Shown in pieces: positions 15,801 through 23,506 of a DNA stretch of 40,119 nucleotides. The first letter of the stretch is position 1. Each line of letters starts with the position of its first letter. The notes beneath the pieces are model-generated. The model searched no databases and had not been told where the DNA came from. It saw nothing but the letters and a program-made list of their open reading frames with translations. Location: IMG/VR virus record IMGVR_UViG_3300044621_001857, positions 1 to 40,119 of that record. One strand, 5' to 3'. Made by a program: the position numbers and the translations under genes. Origin of the DNA: a virus.

Positions 15801-18371
15801 ATGGGACTCTGGTATAACCCTACATCTAAAAAGTGGAATATCTCCTATGAGAAGACCGATTATCCTACAAATTTAAAAACAGATAATCCGACAAATCTTA
15901 CCAAAAGAGTTTCAGATGGCTGGGACCGTGTGTGCGAAGGTCCTTGGTACCGCCGGCGCTGCTCTGACGTTGAGAAATTTAAAGATGTTGACGATACAGA
16001 TGCCAACAATGCTAATAAGGCAATTAATGAAGCTAATCAACAAGAAAATAATAACAACGCAGCATTAAACACGCAAAATACATACAAAAACCAGGCTTAT
16101 GACGCAACTGTTGCAACTGCAGGTTCTACTAGGGGAGGTGACTATACTGCACAAAGGCAAATTGTTCGCAATTTAAGTGGCATTGATGACTCTTTAAAGA
16201 ATAAATTACAAGAAAGTTTTAAGACTTTTTACCAAACTGAAAAGCTACAGAGGTGGGATCCAGCATTGGGAGCAAAACCTCAGTATGGTAACTTTGACCC
16301 CAACTATTACAAACAGCAAAATCCAACAGTTTCGGCTGCATGGCAGAATGCTGTGGCCAATGATGATATTGATATTACCGAACGATATGGTGAGAACGGT
16401 TATTACCTGCAGCACTACACATCCCAGGGGAAGCAATCAGGGCTAAGAGGCAATGCCCCAGAGAAAACATCGGCCGCCCTGGGGTATACAGAAAAGAAGC
16501 CCACGGATGCGGATTTACAGCAGGTAAGAAACCTTCAATTAGGTGTGGATACCAATTCACAAACCCAACGTTTGCTGAATATTCCTGAGATTGCTGCTGA
16601 GTGGGAAAAGGCAAAGAATGGGGATCCTTACTGGGCACAGCAAGCAAAGGAGAAATATCTAAACCCCGACAAACCAGATGAATTTGCGGCGTTATTTAGA
16701 TTGTCAGAACGACAAGAAGATCAAATGGTGCGTTTACAGTACAACGCAAATGCTGGCTATGGCATAACAGAGCTAGAGGATGCAGTTAATGAAGCTGTTG
16801 GCGAAAAAGCAACAGTTGATGTCAAGCGGTTTGGCGCTTTGACACAAGACGCATTGAAGACCACCATCGCCGAAATGAAAAAAGCAAAAGGCAAGGAACA
16901 GGCCTTGAGTCTTTTGGGTGGTTTTGGTGGCTTCAGTGAGGTCAAGGACATCAACAAGGAGCTAACAAACAGCATCATGGGTGACTCTGGAGTTGGTGGC
17001 ATGCTTTCCTTTATGTCAGGAGGCAAAGCTGAAGAGTCCTTGGAAAAAAGCCTGCAAAATATCACAGGCGTAAAGAACAATGTTACATATAACTGGCAAC
17101 AATGGTTTGATAATACTCTTAAGAAAAAGTACGAACAAGACCTGGAATTAGGCTATACAGCGGGAGAAGCAAAAGAAGACGTAAAGATACAAGCTGACTT
17201 TGCACGCAACTTCATTGATAAATATTTGACTCCAAGATTTAACACTTCGCGTTCAATGGATGAATTTGTTGAATACTTGGATGTGCGTCAAGAAGAGCAA
17301 AACCCGTTCCAGACGCAAGACATGTTAAACGCAACAAATCAAGTTGCAAACCTAAGAGCGCAGATGTACCTGGACCAGCTAAAGGCATCTTCTGATCGTT
17401 ATTTCAACTCAGACTTTTACTTCAATCCAACAGGAGACAAGGCAAGGACTTCTAACTACGCAGAACAAGCGTCAACCGTAGCCTCTGACTGGGAAGCAGC
17501 TAAGAAAGGTGATGCGTACTGGGCGCAGCAGGCCTATCGTTTTGGTGTGGACCTTAACGACAAGGACGCCTTTGCACGTATGCATTTCCAGGTCAAGGGC
17601 CAAGGACGTGGATACGATGGGGCAGAAGACATTCTCAACGCTGGTAAGGTGCAAGATGAGATCTACTCAAATATTCTTCCGGCACTTAAGGATGAAGCTT
17701 TAAAGCAAGGTACTGTCTTTGGTCAGTTTGTAACACCAGAAGAGTTTACCGATGAATTACTTAAGGGCCTGGATCCAGCAGACAAAAAGTCTTGGGATGA
17801 GGTTCTTCAACGATACGGTATTACCGACTTCAAGGGCACAATCGATGAGCTTAAAGAGTACGTAACGGAGACACTGCGCACTGGATCGGCACAAAAAATT
17901 AGGGAAGAAATAAAGTACTTAAATGAAAAACGCAAGAAACCGACACAAGAAATACTTGGCTTAACTTACATTGAGCGACCCGAAGACTATAAAGATCAGC
18001 AGGCGAAACCATCGACTGAGCTGTATAAAACATTTCAGTCTGCTGGTTACCAGGGAACCGAGGATGAGTTTTACGAAAAGTTTTTCCCTGATCTAGACCG
18101 CTCAGAGCAAACGTTACTAACAAAAGCAGGCTCCGATTCGGCACTTAAGATACAAGGATTAGACATGAGTGACCCATTTGCCTCCCTTGGTACTATTGAA
18201 AGTTTCTTTGGTGAAGAAACACCATCTAAAAAAGAAACCACAACAACTAAAGATACTGATATGGATAGTTATTTTAAACTGGGATTAGATGACGACGAGG
18301 ATGAAGACTACAAGTCCAAAACCGGTAGTCAGATTCTTGGTGAGTTCACGTCCATGTTCAAGGGTCTCTGA
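15801..18371 (+). CDS. Large probable internal virion / ejection protein
   Basis: 856 residues, hydrophilic and mainly helical. Two internal repeats stand out: residues 264-281 (AAEWEKAKNGDPYWAQQA) and about 560-577 (ASDWEAAKKGDAYWAQQA). Near residue 165 FDPNYYKQQNPTVSAAW with HYTSQGKQSGLRG about 40 residues later resembles the short Y-x-NPDV ... HY-x-G-x-x-GR module seen in some secreted bacterial proteins. The C-terminus is acidic (LGLDDDEDEDYKSK). No transmembrane segment or catalytic motif is visible. Length, position after the head/tail genes and lack of a tape-measure pattern favour an internal or tail-tube protein. Confidence in a virion role is moderate. Confidence 0.6.
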   Translation: MGLWYNPTSKKWNISYEKTDYPTNLKTDNPTNLTKRVSDGWDRVCEGPWYRRRCSDVEKFKDVDDTDANNANKAINEANQQENNNNAALNTQNTYKNQAYDATVATAGSTRGGDYTAQRQIVRNLSGIDDSLKNKLQESFKTFYQTEKLQRWDPALGAKPQYGNFDPNYYKQQNPTVSAAWQNAVANDDIDITERYGENGYYLQHYTSQGKQSGLRGNAPEKTSAALGYTEKKPTDADLQQVRNLQLGVDTNSQTQRLLNIPEIAAEWEKAKNGDPYWAQQAKEKYLNPDKPDEFAALFRLSERQEDQMVRLQYNANAGYGITELEDAVNEAVGEKATVDVKRFGALTQDALKTTIAEMKKAKGKEQALSLLGGFGGFSEVKDINKELTNSIMGDSGVGGMLSFMSGGKAEESLEKSLQNITGVKNNVTYNWQQWFDNTLKKKYEQDLELGYTAGEAKEDVKIQADFARNFIDKYLTPRFNTSRSMDEFVEYLDVRQEEQNPFQTQDMLNATNQVANLRAQMYLDQLKASSDRYFNSDFYFNPTGDKARTSNYAEQASTVASDWEAAKKGDAYWAQQAYRFGVDLNDKDAFARMHFQVKGQGRGYDGAEDILNAGKVQDEIYSNILPALKDEALKQGTVFGQFVTPEEFTDELLKGLDPADKKSWDEVLQRYGITDFKGTIDELKEYVTETLRTGSAQKIREEIKYLNEKRKKPTQEILGLTYIERPEDYKDQQAKPSTELYKTFQSAGYQGTEDEFYEKFFPDLDRSEQTLLTKAGSDSALKIQGLDMSDPFASLGTIESFFGEETPSKKETTTTKDTDMDSYFKLGLDDDEDEDYKSKTGSQILGEFTSMFKGL

Positions 18372-18670
18372 TGTCAGACAAGCGTAAAAAGGCAGCCTCT
18401 GCCGCTAAGTTACATAAAGATTCAATGGCATGCAACAAACCCCGACGGACTCCTGGACACCCGACCAAGAGTCATGTAGTAAAAGCATGTGAAGGGGGCG
18501 AAGAAAAAATCGTGCGCTTTGGCCAACAAGGAGTAGAGGGAGCTGGTAAAAACCCCAAGACAGCAAAAGACAAAGCCCGTAAGAAATCTTATTACGCTAG
18601 ACATAATGCCCAGGATCCAAACCCAGACAAAATGTCAGCCAGGTACTGGAGCCACCGTGTAAAATGGTAG
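18371..18670 (+). CDS. Conserved-type small basic phage protein
   Basis: 99 residues, strongly basic, start overlapping the previous stop (TGATG). Contains KDSMACNKPRRTPGHPTKSH, a central KIVRFGQQGVEGAGKNPK and a C-terminal KMSARYWSHRVKW. I recognise this pattern from many marine and freshwater phages as a family of unknown function (DUF-type). Conserved Cys and His are too few for a zinc site. Positive charge suggests nucleic-acid contact, perhaps in the virion. Confidence 0.75.
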   Translation: MSDKRKKAASAAKLHKDSMACNKPRRTPGHPTKSHVVKACEGGEEKIVRFGQQGVEGAGKNPKTAKDKARKKSYYARHNAQDPNPDKMSARYWSHRVKW

Positions 18671-18688
18671 TGCCTCACTCAACTGCAA

Positions 18689-18811
18689 GTGGCAAAACCC
18701 AAGTCCAGCTTAGCTCTCAAGCCTGAGTCCAAACCTAAGAAAACTCGCCAAGGGCGGTCAAAAAGTACTAAGCTAAAGCAGGGTCAAAAAAAGTACCGTG
18801 GTCAAGGTTAA
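18689..18811 (+). CDS. 40-residue Lys/Arg-rich protein
   Basis: Starts at GTG 18689, ends TAA 18809-18811. The product contains PKSSLALKPESKPKKTRQG and ends in KQGQKKYRGQG, with about 13 Lys/Arg. The KKTRQG...KKYRGQG frame resembles tiny basic proteins I associate with cyanophages. It lies directly after the 99-residue basic protein and overlaps the start of the HNH gene by 14 bases, which suggests the endonuclease gene was inserted right behind it. Confidence 0.65.
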   Translation: MAKPKSSLALKPESKPKKTRQGRSKSTKLKQGQKKYRGQG

Positions 18812-19403
18812 ACATCTTTATGGTGCAGTTCCCGATTTAACAGGGAAAATCTACGGCCGTTTGACAGTTCTCGGTTACAGTCCCAGCGTGAAGCACCAGC
18901 TATCGCGCTGGGTTGTTTTATGTAAATGTGGTAAAAAGGGTACAATTTATGGCATGTCTCTTTCAAGTGGCAAAAGCCAGAGTTGTGGTTGCTTGCAAAA
19001 AGATAAATCAACTAAGCATGGTAATTCAAATCATCCTTTGTATAAAATATGGACTTCAATAAATTATCGATGTAACAACATTGCTTGTGCTGACTATTGC
19101 AACTATGGAGAGCGAGGCATAAAAAATTTATTCAGTTCTTTTGAGCACTTTTGCCAGTGTATGGGAGAGCGGCCTTTGGGCTACACTGTTGAGCGCTTGG
19201 ATGTAAATGGTCACTATGAGCCAAGCAACTGTGTTTGGATTGAAAACAAAAAACAATCTTTAAACAGAAGATGCAATATCCCTATTAAAACCAAAGAAAA
19301 AATTTGCGAGCTAGCAAAAACAATTACAAACAAATCTATGATAGCCAGATTGGCAGGAGTAGGTAGGACAAGCGTTGATAGGGTGCTTAAAAATTGTGTA
19401 TGA
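18798..19403 (+). CDS. Homing-type HNH endonuclease with C-terminal HTH
   Basis: 201 residues from GTG 18798. The N-terminal zinc-binding module has LTGKIYGRLTVLGY, C42-x-C44 and SCGCLQ (C63, C65). The catalytic region reads HGNSNHPLYKIWTSINYRC, NYGERGIKNLF and VERLDVNGHYEPSNCVW, the pattern of phage homing endonucleases with a degenerate HNH. The last 35 residues (KEKICELAKTITNKSMIARL plus VGRTSVDRVL) form an HTH for target recognition. It is more AT-rich than its neighbours. It sits immediately before lysozyme, a gene often flanked by homing endonucleases in other phages. Confidence 0.88.
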   Translation: MVKVKHLYGAVPDLTGKIYGRLTVLGYSPSVKHQLSRWVVLCKCGKKGTIYGMSLSSGKSQSCGCLQKDKSTKHGNSNHPLYKIWTSINYRCNNIACADYCNYGERGIKNLFSSFEHFCQCMGERPLGYTVERLDVNGHYEPSNCVWIENKKQSLNRRCNIPIKTKEKICELAKTITNKSMIARLAGVGRTSVDRVLKNCV

Positions 19404-19405
19404 TT

Positions 19406-19427
19406 GGGAGTAACTATAGTTGCTCCC
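19406..19427 (+). promoter_or_regulatory. RNA hairpin directly before the lysozyme start
   Basis: GGGAGTAAC (19406-19414), loop TATA, GTTGCTCCC (19419-19427) pair over nine positions with one G-U, and the stem ends exactly at the ATG (19428). The only Shine-Dalgarno-like GGGAG is inside the 5' arm. This layout matches translational control hairpins known before T4 gene e (lysozyme). Confidence 0.65.
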
Positions 19428-20087
19428 ATGTCAGATCTTTCTCGTGCGATTAACTTAATTCGCAAGTACGAGGGCTTTAACGAAAAAGCCTACCCAGATC
19501 CGATTACGGGCGCAGAACCTTACACAATTGGATACGGAACTCAATTCTACCCAGATGGATCTGCTGTTAGACGTGGGCAGTTCTGTACCATGGAAAAAGC
19601 ACTGGAATATCTATTCAATGAAGTCAGTATTATTGAAACGCAGTTAGATAAATTAAACCTTGGCCTTGACAGCGTGATGCGTCAGGCATTGATTTCGTTC
19701 ATTCATTCGATTGGCTGGGAGCCTTTCCTTTACAGTCACGTAATTGACTGTGTTGAAAACGAAGACTTCTGTGCAGCAATAGAAGAAATGGGCCAGTGGA
19801 TTTTTGATGCCGACCATCACGTCGTTGGTAACCTTCTGGACCGACGCAGGGAGGAAATTAATTTGTTCCTGGAAGATTTGGATGAACGCCCTTGGCCCTC
19901 TAGTGAAATCCTTCTTGGTGCCTTCAGGAATTATTCAGCTTCTCAGCATGAGATTAACGCGATTCAGAAGCTGGAAGAACGGATCAGTCCTTACATCCTT
20001 TCTGAATTTGCCAATGAGTTTTGCAGTGGCAACAACCAATGGCTAGACAATCCTGCAAAGGACTACGATTCGGTCTTTAGCAGCTAG
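19428..20087 (+). CDS. T4-type lysozyme (GH24 endolysin)
   Basis: 219 residues from ATG 19428; an in-frame TTG at 19404 would place the hairpin inside the gene and is less likely. The glycoside hydrolase 24 core is clear: IRKYEGFNEKAYPDP with catalytic Glu15 and Asp24, then YTIGYGTQF with Thr38, then SFIHSIGWEPFLYS. It cleaves the glycan backbone of peptidoglycan. The last ~60 residues beyond the usual core (RPWPSSEILLGAFRNYSAS onward) are helical and may bind the wall or a partner. No signal peptide or SAR segment, so it needs a holin or other release. Confidence 0.9.
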   Translation: MSDLSRAINLIRKYEGFNEKAYPDPITGAEPYTIGYGTQFYPDGSAVRRGQFCTMEKALEYLFNEVSIIETQLDKLNLGLDSVMRQALISFIHSIGWEPFLYSHVIDCVENEDFCAAIEEMGQWIFDADHHVVGNLLDRRREEINLFLEDLDERPWPSSEILLGAFRNYSASQHEINAIQKLEERISPYILSEFANEFCSGNNQWLDNPAKDYDSVFSS

Positions 20088-20098
20088 GCTTAGAATAA

Positions 20099-20413
20099 AT
20101 GAAAGAAAGCATGAACAGCCGAATGGAGCGTTCAGTTGAACCACGGGAATTTGAACTTCCCTTAGAGCTTCAGTTCTCCATGCGCAAAGCTGAGCTTGCG
20201 GCTCAAGAGATGACCTGGGACGACCTGTATGCAGCTCTCCTAAACCTCTACCATCAACGCCTGATGGAGTGGTATGCGGTCAAAGAGATCATGGCGGCTG
20301 AAAATATTGAGATTGACTTCGACATTCCCACTGACCTGGAGCTAGCAGAACTCGCCGCCGCATGTATATACGACGACGAGGACGAGGATGAAGACAATCT
20401 TCAGCCGTTCTGA
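20099..20413 (+). CDS. nblA: NblA-like phycobilisome degradation adaptor with acidic tail
   Basis: NblA dimers bind phycobiliproteins and recruit the host ClpC/ClpP protease to dismantle the light-harvesting antenna. Residues 17-65 carry the family pattern: FELPLELQFSMRKAELAA, EMTWDDLYAALLNLYHQRLM, with the conserved Leu-Glu-x-Gln-Phe and Leu-Tyr-x-Gln spacing. Host NblA is about 55-65 residues; this one has a 40-residue acidic C-terminal extension ending in DDEDEDEDN. Several Met codons near the start (20099, 20111, 20123) leave the N-terminus uncertain. Viral nblA is known from Microcystis and Planktothrix phages and marine cyanophages. Next to lysozyme, it implies late action on host light harvesting. 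Family call is from pattern reading, not a search. Confidence 0.75.
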   Translation: MKESMNSRMERSVEPREFELPLELQFSMRKAELAAQEMTWDDLYAALLNLYHQRLMEWYAVKEIMAAENIEIDFDIPTDLELAELAAACIYDDEDEDEDNLQPF

Positions 20414-20619
20414 GTTTCGTTGACAGTAATTAGGCGGTCCAAGTACCACTGTGCTTTCTTAAGGTCTTGCACACCGCCTTTGTTACGCCAACGCCACGTG
20501 TACTTGACGCAATTCCCACGTAGGTAGCCCTGAAACTCCTCTGCGGTTAGCTGCGCTTCAATCGCATCGATGCATTCGATGGCGCCTGTTTCAGAATAAT
20601 GAGGCGGATGGTTAACCAT
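20401..20619 (-). CDS. DUF3310 family protein
   Basis: 72 residues from ATG 20619, preceded by AGGAAG. The whole protein is the DUF3310 domain: VNHPPHYSETGAIECIDAIE, then FQGYLRGNCVKYTWRWRNKGG and DLKKAQWYLDRLI. These small phage proteins are often labelled nucleotide kinase-like, but the reaction is unproven. The frame stays open upstream to an ATG at 20898; that longer form would add a Gly/Ser-rich stretch and overlap the next gene by 196 bases, so I prefer the short form, although residues just upstream (VCPVPWATKEEPPVLQED) look protein-like. Its 3' end overlaps the NblA-like gene by 13 bases, tail to tail. Confidence 0.8.
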   Translation of the reverse strand: MVNHPPHYSETGAIECIDAIEAQLTAEEFQGYLRGNCVKYTWRWRNKGGVQDLKKAQWYLDRLITVNETQNG

Positions 20620-20702
20620 GTCTTCCTGGAGCACAGGAGGCTCTTCTTTGGTGGCCCAGGGAACTGGGCAAACACCATCCTTGCACTCAGTCGACTCGCT
20701 AA

Positions 20703-21044
20703 TTATCGGCGCAAACCACGGCGCTTCAGAGATTCTTCCATCATCTCCTCGTTGGGTTCCCCCAGGGCCAGCACTAACGCCTTGGGTTTCGGTGATGCTC
20801 CCATCTCCAGACCCTGCTCCATTGTTGGAATATATCCCGTTGCTCCAGGCCGTCCCCCCTCGATTGCCAAGTTTGTCCGTTCCCTTCCGTCCTGACATAA
20901 GGTCAACCCTCTGTTGTACTGATCCATTAATGGTACATCAGCTTTTTCGTTGGCGAGAGGTGCGCCAAAATCATCTTCATCAAGACAACGACACTGCAGT
21001 TCGTCTTGAACAAAGCTATCTAAAAAACCAGCGGCTCCATGCAT
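20703..21044 (-). CDS. Unknown acidic protein upstream of DUF3310
   Basis: 113 residues starting at ATG 21044. Reads as a normal protein: CRCLDEDDFGAPLANEKADV, YNRGLTLCQDGRERTNLA, GLEMGASPKPKALVLALGEP and a helical C-terminus EEMMEESLKRRGLRR. No recognised family. A competing frame (the extended DUF3310) covers its second half. I favour this frame because it has ordinary amino-acid use and a start before the DUF gene. It would be co-transcribed with DUF3310. Confidence 0.55.
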   Translation of the reverse strand: MHGAAGFLDSFVQDELQCRCLDEDDFGAPLANEKADVPLMDQYNRGLTLCQDGRERTNLAIEGGRPGATGYIPTMEQGLEMGASPKPKALVLALGEPNEEMMEESLKRRGLRR

Positions 21045-21085
21045 GGTAGTATCTGGGCTTGATTTATTCCTACTACAATCATACT

Positions 21086-21460
21086 ATGGCAGATTTATTT
21101 AACTCTAATTACGATCCTCGCCAGCTATCAGGAACTTCTGGGGCTGAGGTATCAGACTTGCGTCCTGAGCAAGCGTATGACACTGACCTCAGACGTGTAG
21201 ACGAAAGTGAAAGGGGTTCAGCAGAATCCTTGAACGACAATCAAAATCGTGTCGCCAAGTACATGCGTGCTGCCAAAAGCGCAGGTAAATTTCGGCAAAG
21301 TGCTGGTATTGATGAGCCAAGCATCCGAGGTAAAACGCCACGGTCAGAAGCGTCTATCAACGGGACAGTGCTGCCGAGCTTAGGCGATTCAGGTGGGCGC
21401 TCCGGCAGTACCGGATACGCCCGTAAGCCTCAGCCACAGTTCGGCAAACCGTTTGTTTAG
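21086..21460 (+). CDS. Unknown disordered protein
   Basis: 124 residues from ATG 21086 (an in-frame TTG at 21059 is possible). Rich in Ser, Gly, Arg and Asp with no hydrophobic core (DPRQLSGTSGAEVSDLRPEQ, SRGKTPRSEAS-like stretches, final RKPQPQFGKPFV). It is probably intrinsically disordered. It converges with the dCTP deaminase gene and the two stops overlap by four bases. No function assigned. Confidence 0.55.
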   Translation: MADLFNSNYDPRQLSGTSGAEVSDLRPEQAYDTDLRRVDESERGSAESLNDNQNRVAKYMRAAKSAGKFRQSAGIDEPSIRGKTPRSEASINGTVLPSLGDSGGRSGSTGYARKPQPQFGKPFV

Positions 21461-22044
21461 ACCTGGCTGTACACAACCTCATAGGGCTGGTTCTGGTACT
21501 TACCCTTGCGATCTTGATAGCTCGTCTCGCAGGGCTCGCCACGATAAAACAAAAGCTGTGTAATGCCTTCGTTGGCGTAGATGCGGTTGAACAAACCGGT
21601 GCAGTTGCTGATCTCAAGTGTCAGGTGCCCCTGCCAAGCAGCTTCTGCAGGCGTAATATTTACCAAGATACCCGATCGTGCATACGTAGATTTGCCAACG
21701 GCTACTACGGTCACGTCGCGAGGCAGCTTAATATGCTCCATTGCCACGCCCAAGCAATAGCCGTAAGGAGGGAGAAGAAAATACTCGCCCTTCTCGTCTT
21801 CCAATAGCTCGGCAGGCTTCAGGATGTTTTCGTCAAAATTCTTGGGGTCACAATCCCCCGCTTGAATCTTGCCAAAGATTAAGCATTGCTTGGGGGACAG
21901 GCGAATGTCATACCCGTATGAACTCAGGCCATAGCTCAAAAGCTTCCTGCCATCCTCTTTGCTGATCAAGCGATCAACAAACGGCGAAATCATATCATGC
22001 TCTTCGGCAAGTTGTTTGATTTCCCAGTCAGCAAGGACGCTCAT
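21457..22044 (-). CDS. dcd: dCTP deaminase
   Basis: Converts dCTP to dUTP (or dUMP in bifunctional forms), feeding thymidylate synthesis. 195 residues from ATG 22044, chosen over 22056 because SVLADWEI is the normal family N-terminus. Signatures: SSYGYDIRLSP (41-51), GKSTYARSGI (117-126) and AWQGHLTLEISN with probable catalytic Glu144. A trimer is expected. The upstream 33 bases contain, on the minus strand, TTCCGTATACT, similar to a box in the inverted repeat at 33066-33251. Last gene of a coupled minus-strand cassette. A thymidylate synthase is not in this window. Confidence 0.93.
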   Translation of the reverse strand: MSVLADWEIKQLAEEHDMISPFVDRLISKEDGRKLLSYGLSSYGYDIRLSPKQCLIFGKIQAGDCDPKNFDENILKPAELLEDEKGEYFLLPPYGYCLGVAMEHIKLPRDVTVVAVGKSTYARSGILVNITPAEAAWQGHLTLEISNCTGLFNRIYANEGITQLLFYRGEPCETSYQDRKGKYQNQPYEVVYSQV

Positions 22045-22077
22045 GGTGCTCAGCAATCGTTCTTTAGTATACGGAAC

Positions 22078-22665
22078 TTACGAAAGGATATGGCCCTTTT
22101 CAGCGTATAAGTCAATAAACTTTTCTACGGCGGCACCAGAGCTGTCCACTGGAGGCAGATATACAACAAGTGACGTGCACGTAGGTTGTTGCTTAACTTC
22201 ATCACCAACGACTTTTAGCAGCTTTGGCGCGGTTCGCAAGATACATATAGGAAAGCTAAAGATTCGTGGGTCGTAACGAATCATGTCAGGGCAGTTGGTA
22301 AAATACAGGCCCTGCTTAATCTCCTTACTGAGCCAGGCATTGTACATGCGTTTAAACCAAACAGCATGTGACGATCTAAGCGTAGGGGAAGACCCTCGCG
22401 TAAACTTCCAGCGTTCGTTTGGTTTGTCCCAGTAATACGTGCCATTCGGTGGAAACAGGTAGGCGTTCCCGTGCCATTGCTGGGCATTTAGTCCGTCATC
22501 GCTAGGAGTAAAAAACTGTGTTGCCCCCACATACTTATTTGCAATCTTGGAACTCGCCACATCAAGATCAATGCCACCCATCAGGGCATGTGCTGAAGCC
22601 ACCAAGTCTGGGCTCGTGATCAGCTCATTGTTTTCTGTGTAGCCAGGGCGGAATGTTTTCCCCAT
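22078..22665 (-). CDS. Dam-like phage N6-adenine methyltransferase, atypical catalytic motif
   Basis: 195 residues matching the Phage_Dam family: ELITSPDLVASAHALMGG, then GIDLDVASSKIANKY (31-45; usually LDPAS), TPSDDGLNAQQWHG and a motif IV position reading LFPPNG (70-75) where active enzymes have N/D-PP-Y/F/W. The substitution of the aromatic residue by Asn may weaken or alter activity. Such enzymes protect phage DNA from host restriction. It overlaps its upstream neighbour ATGA-style at 22665 and is 33 bases from dcd. Confidence 0.82.
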   Translation of the reverse strand: MGKTFRPGYTENNELITSPDLVASAHALMGGIDLDVASSKIANKYVGATQFFTPSDDGLNAQQWHGNAYLFPPNGTYYWDKPNERWKFTRGSSPTLRSSHAVWFKRMYNAWLSKEIKQGLYFTNCPDMIRYDPRIFSFPICILRTAPKLLKVVGDEVKQQPTCTSLVVYLPPVDSSGAAVEKFIDLYAEKGHILS

Positions 22666-23051
22666 CAGCTCTCTGCAGTTTTCTGGTAATCAACTTCAAA
22701 GTAACGCATGCCGTCCTTGTCGTTAATGATGTAACCAGCTTTTTCTAATGGGTTGATTTTTTGTGCAGCGGCAAGAATGCGCCTAAAGCTTTCGGCCATG
22801 TCCCCATCATTCTCACGTTCGCACTCCTCCTGGGCAGAGTGAATCTCTTTGAGCGTCAAAAAGAACATAGAACGGGATTTGTCCTGGGGCTGGAACACCA
22901 TTACGCCGGGTCCCTCTGTATCCCAAAATTTGCAATATTGTTGCCCCAAGTCACCAAGAATCAGCTTTATGGTGGCATCAAGCATCTTGGCCTTTGTATC
23001 GTCAGCTTCCAAGCCAATGACTGAAGCGATTAATTTTTCACGGCGATTCAT
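22665..23051 (-). CDS. Unknown protein in the methyltransferase cassette
   Basis: 128 residues, helical at the N-terminus (REKLIASVIGLEADDTKAKM) and mixed later (GPGVMVFQPQDKSRSMFFLT). The last third, KINPLEKAGYIINDKDGMRY, looks like a small alpha/beta unit. No motif recognised. Both ends overlap neighbours by ATGA-type junctions (23048-23051 and 22665-22667), so it is made in fixed ratio with them. Function unknown; DNA metabolism by association. Confidence 0.65.
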   Translation of the reverse strand: MNRREKLIASVIGLEADDTKAKMLDATIKLILGDLGQQYCKFWDTEGPGVMVFQPQDKSRSMFFLTLKEIHSAQEECERENDGDMAESFRRILAAAQKINPLEKAGYIINDKDGMRYFEVDYQKTAES

Positions 23052-23506
23052 GGTTTAATCAGTCCTTGGCGAGAAAGTGCATCAATAAGCTTGGGCAAAG
23101 GTTTGTAGATCACTACAAGTTTTCCAAGGATGCCACGTTTTTTTACCAGCTTACCCCGTTCGTCACGTAATTTGTCAAATTCCCCTGAACGGATAAGGTA
23201 TTCGGCCACGCAACGAAGCCTACGTTTCAAAGGCAGCTCAGCAAGCGGAAATTTACCACAAATTGTATCTGGAACCATGTCCCTAAACGCCATGCGCAAG
23301 CGATTGGCAAGTGTCATGTTTGAATTTTCGTCTTCTTCTTCATAATTTTTTAAGATCTCCAGGTACCTTCTTAGGCACTTGTCGTCAAATGAGCCTTCGG
23401 GTGGCAAGAAGATTGCAACCTGATTAACCAACGACTCCGGCAAAACCTCTACGTGGTTTGCAACCGTTACTTTCTTGATTTCAACATTGGCAAAGCGGTG
23501 TGACAT
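23048..23506 (-). CDS. Unknown basic protein in the methyltransferase cassette
   Basis: 152 residues. ATG 23506 overlaps the stop of the HTH gene; a GTG one codon earlier is also possible. The middle is charged helix (YLEILKNYEEEDENSNMTLA) and the C-terminal half is rich in Lys/Arg (FPLAELPLKRRLRCVAEYLI, RDERGKLVKKRGILGKLV), with a winged-helix-like feel at RRLRCVAEYLIRSGEFDKL. DNA binding is possible, not shown. No named family. Confidence 0.65.
   Translation of the reverse strand: MSHRFANVEIKKVTVANHVEVLPESLVNQVAIFLPPEGSFDDKCLRRYLEILKNYEEEDENSNMTLANRLRMAFRDMVPDTICGKFPLAELPLKRRLRCVAEYLIRSGEFDKLRDERGKLVKKRGILGKLVVIYKPLPKLIDALSRQGLIKP

Noticed and set aside
20618-21049. 143-residue plus-strand frame in the DUF3310 region
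   Set aside because: Pro/Ser-rich composition, no start signal, and antisense to two better-supported genes.
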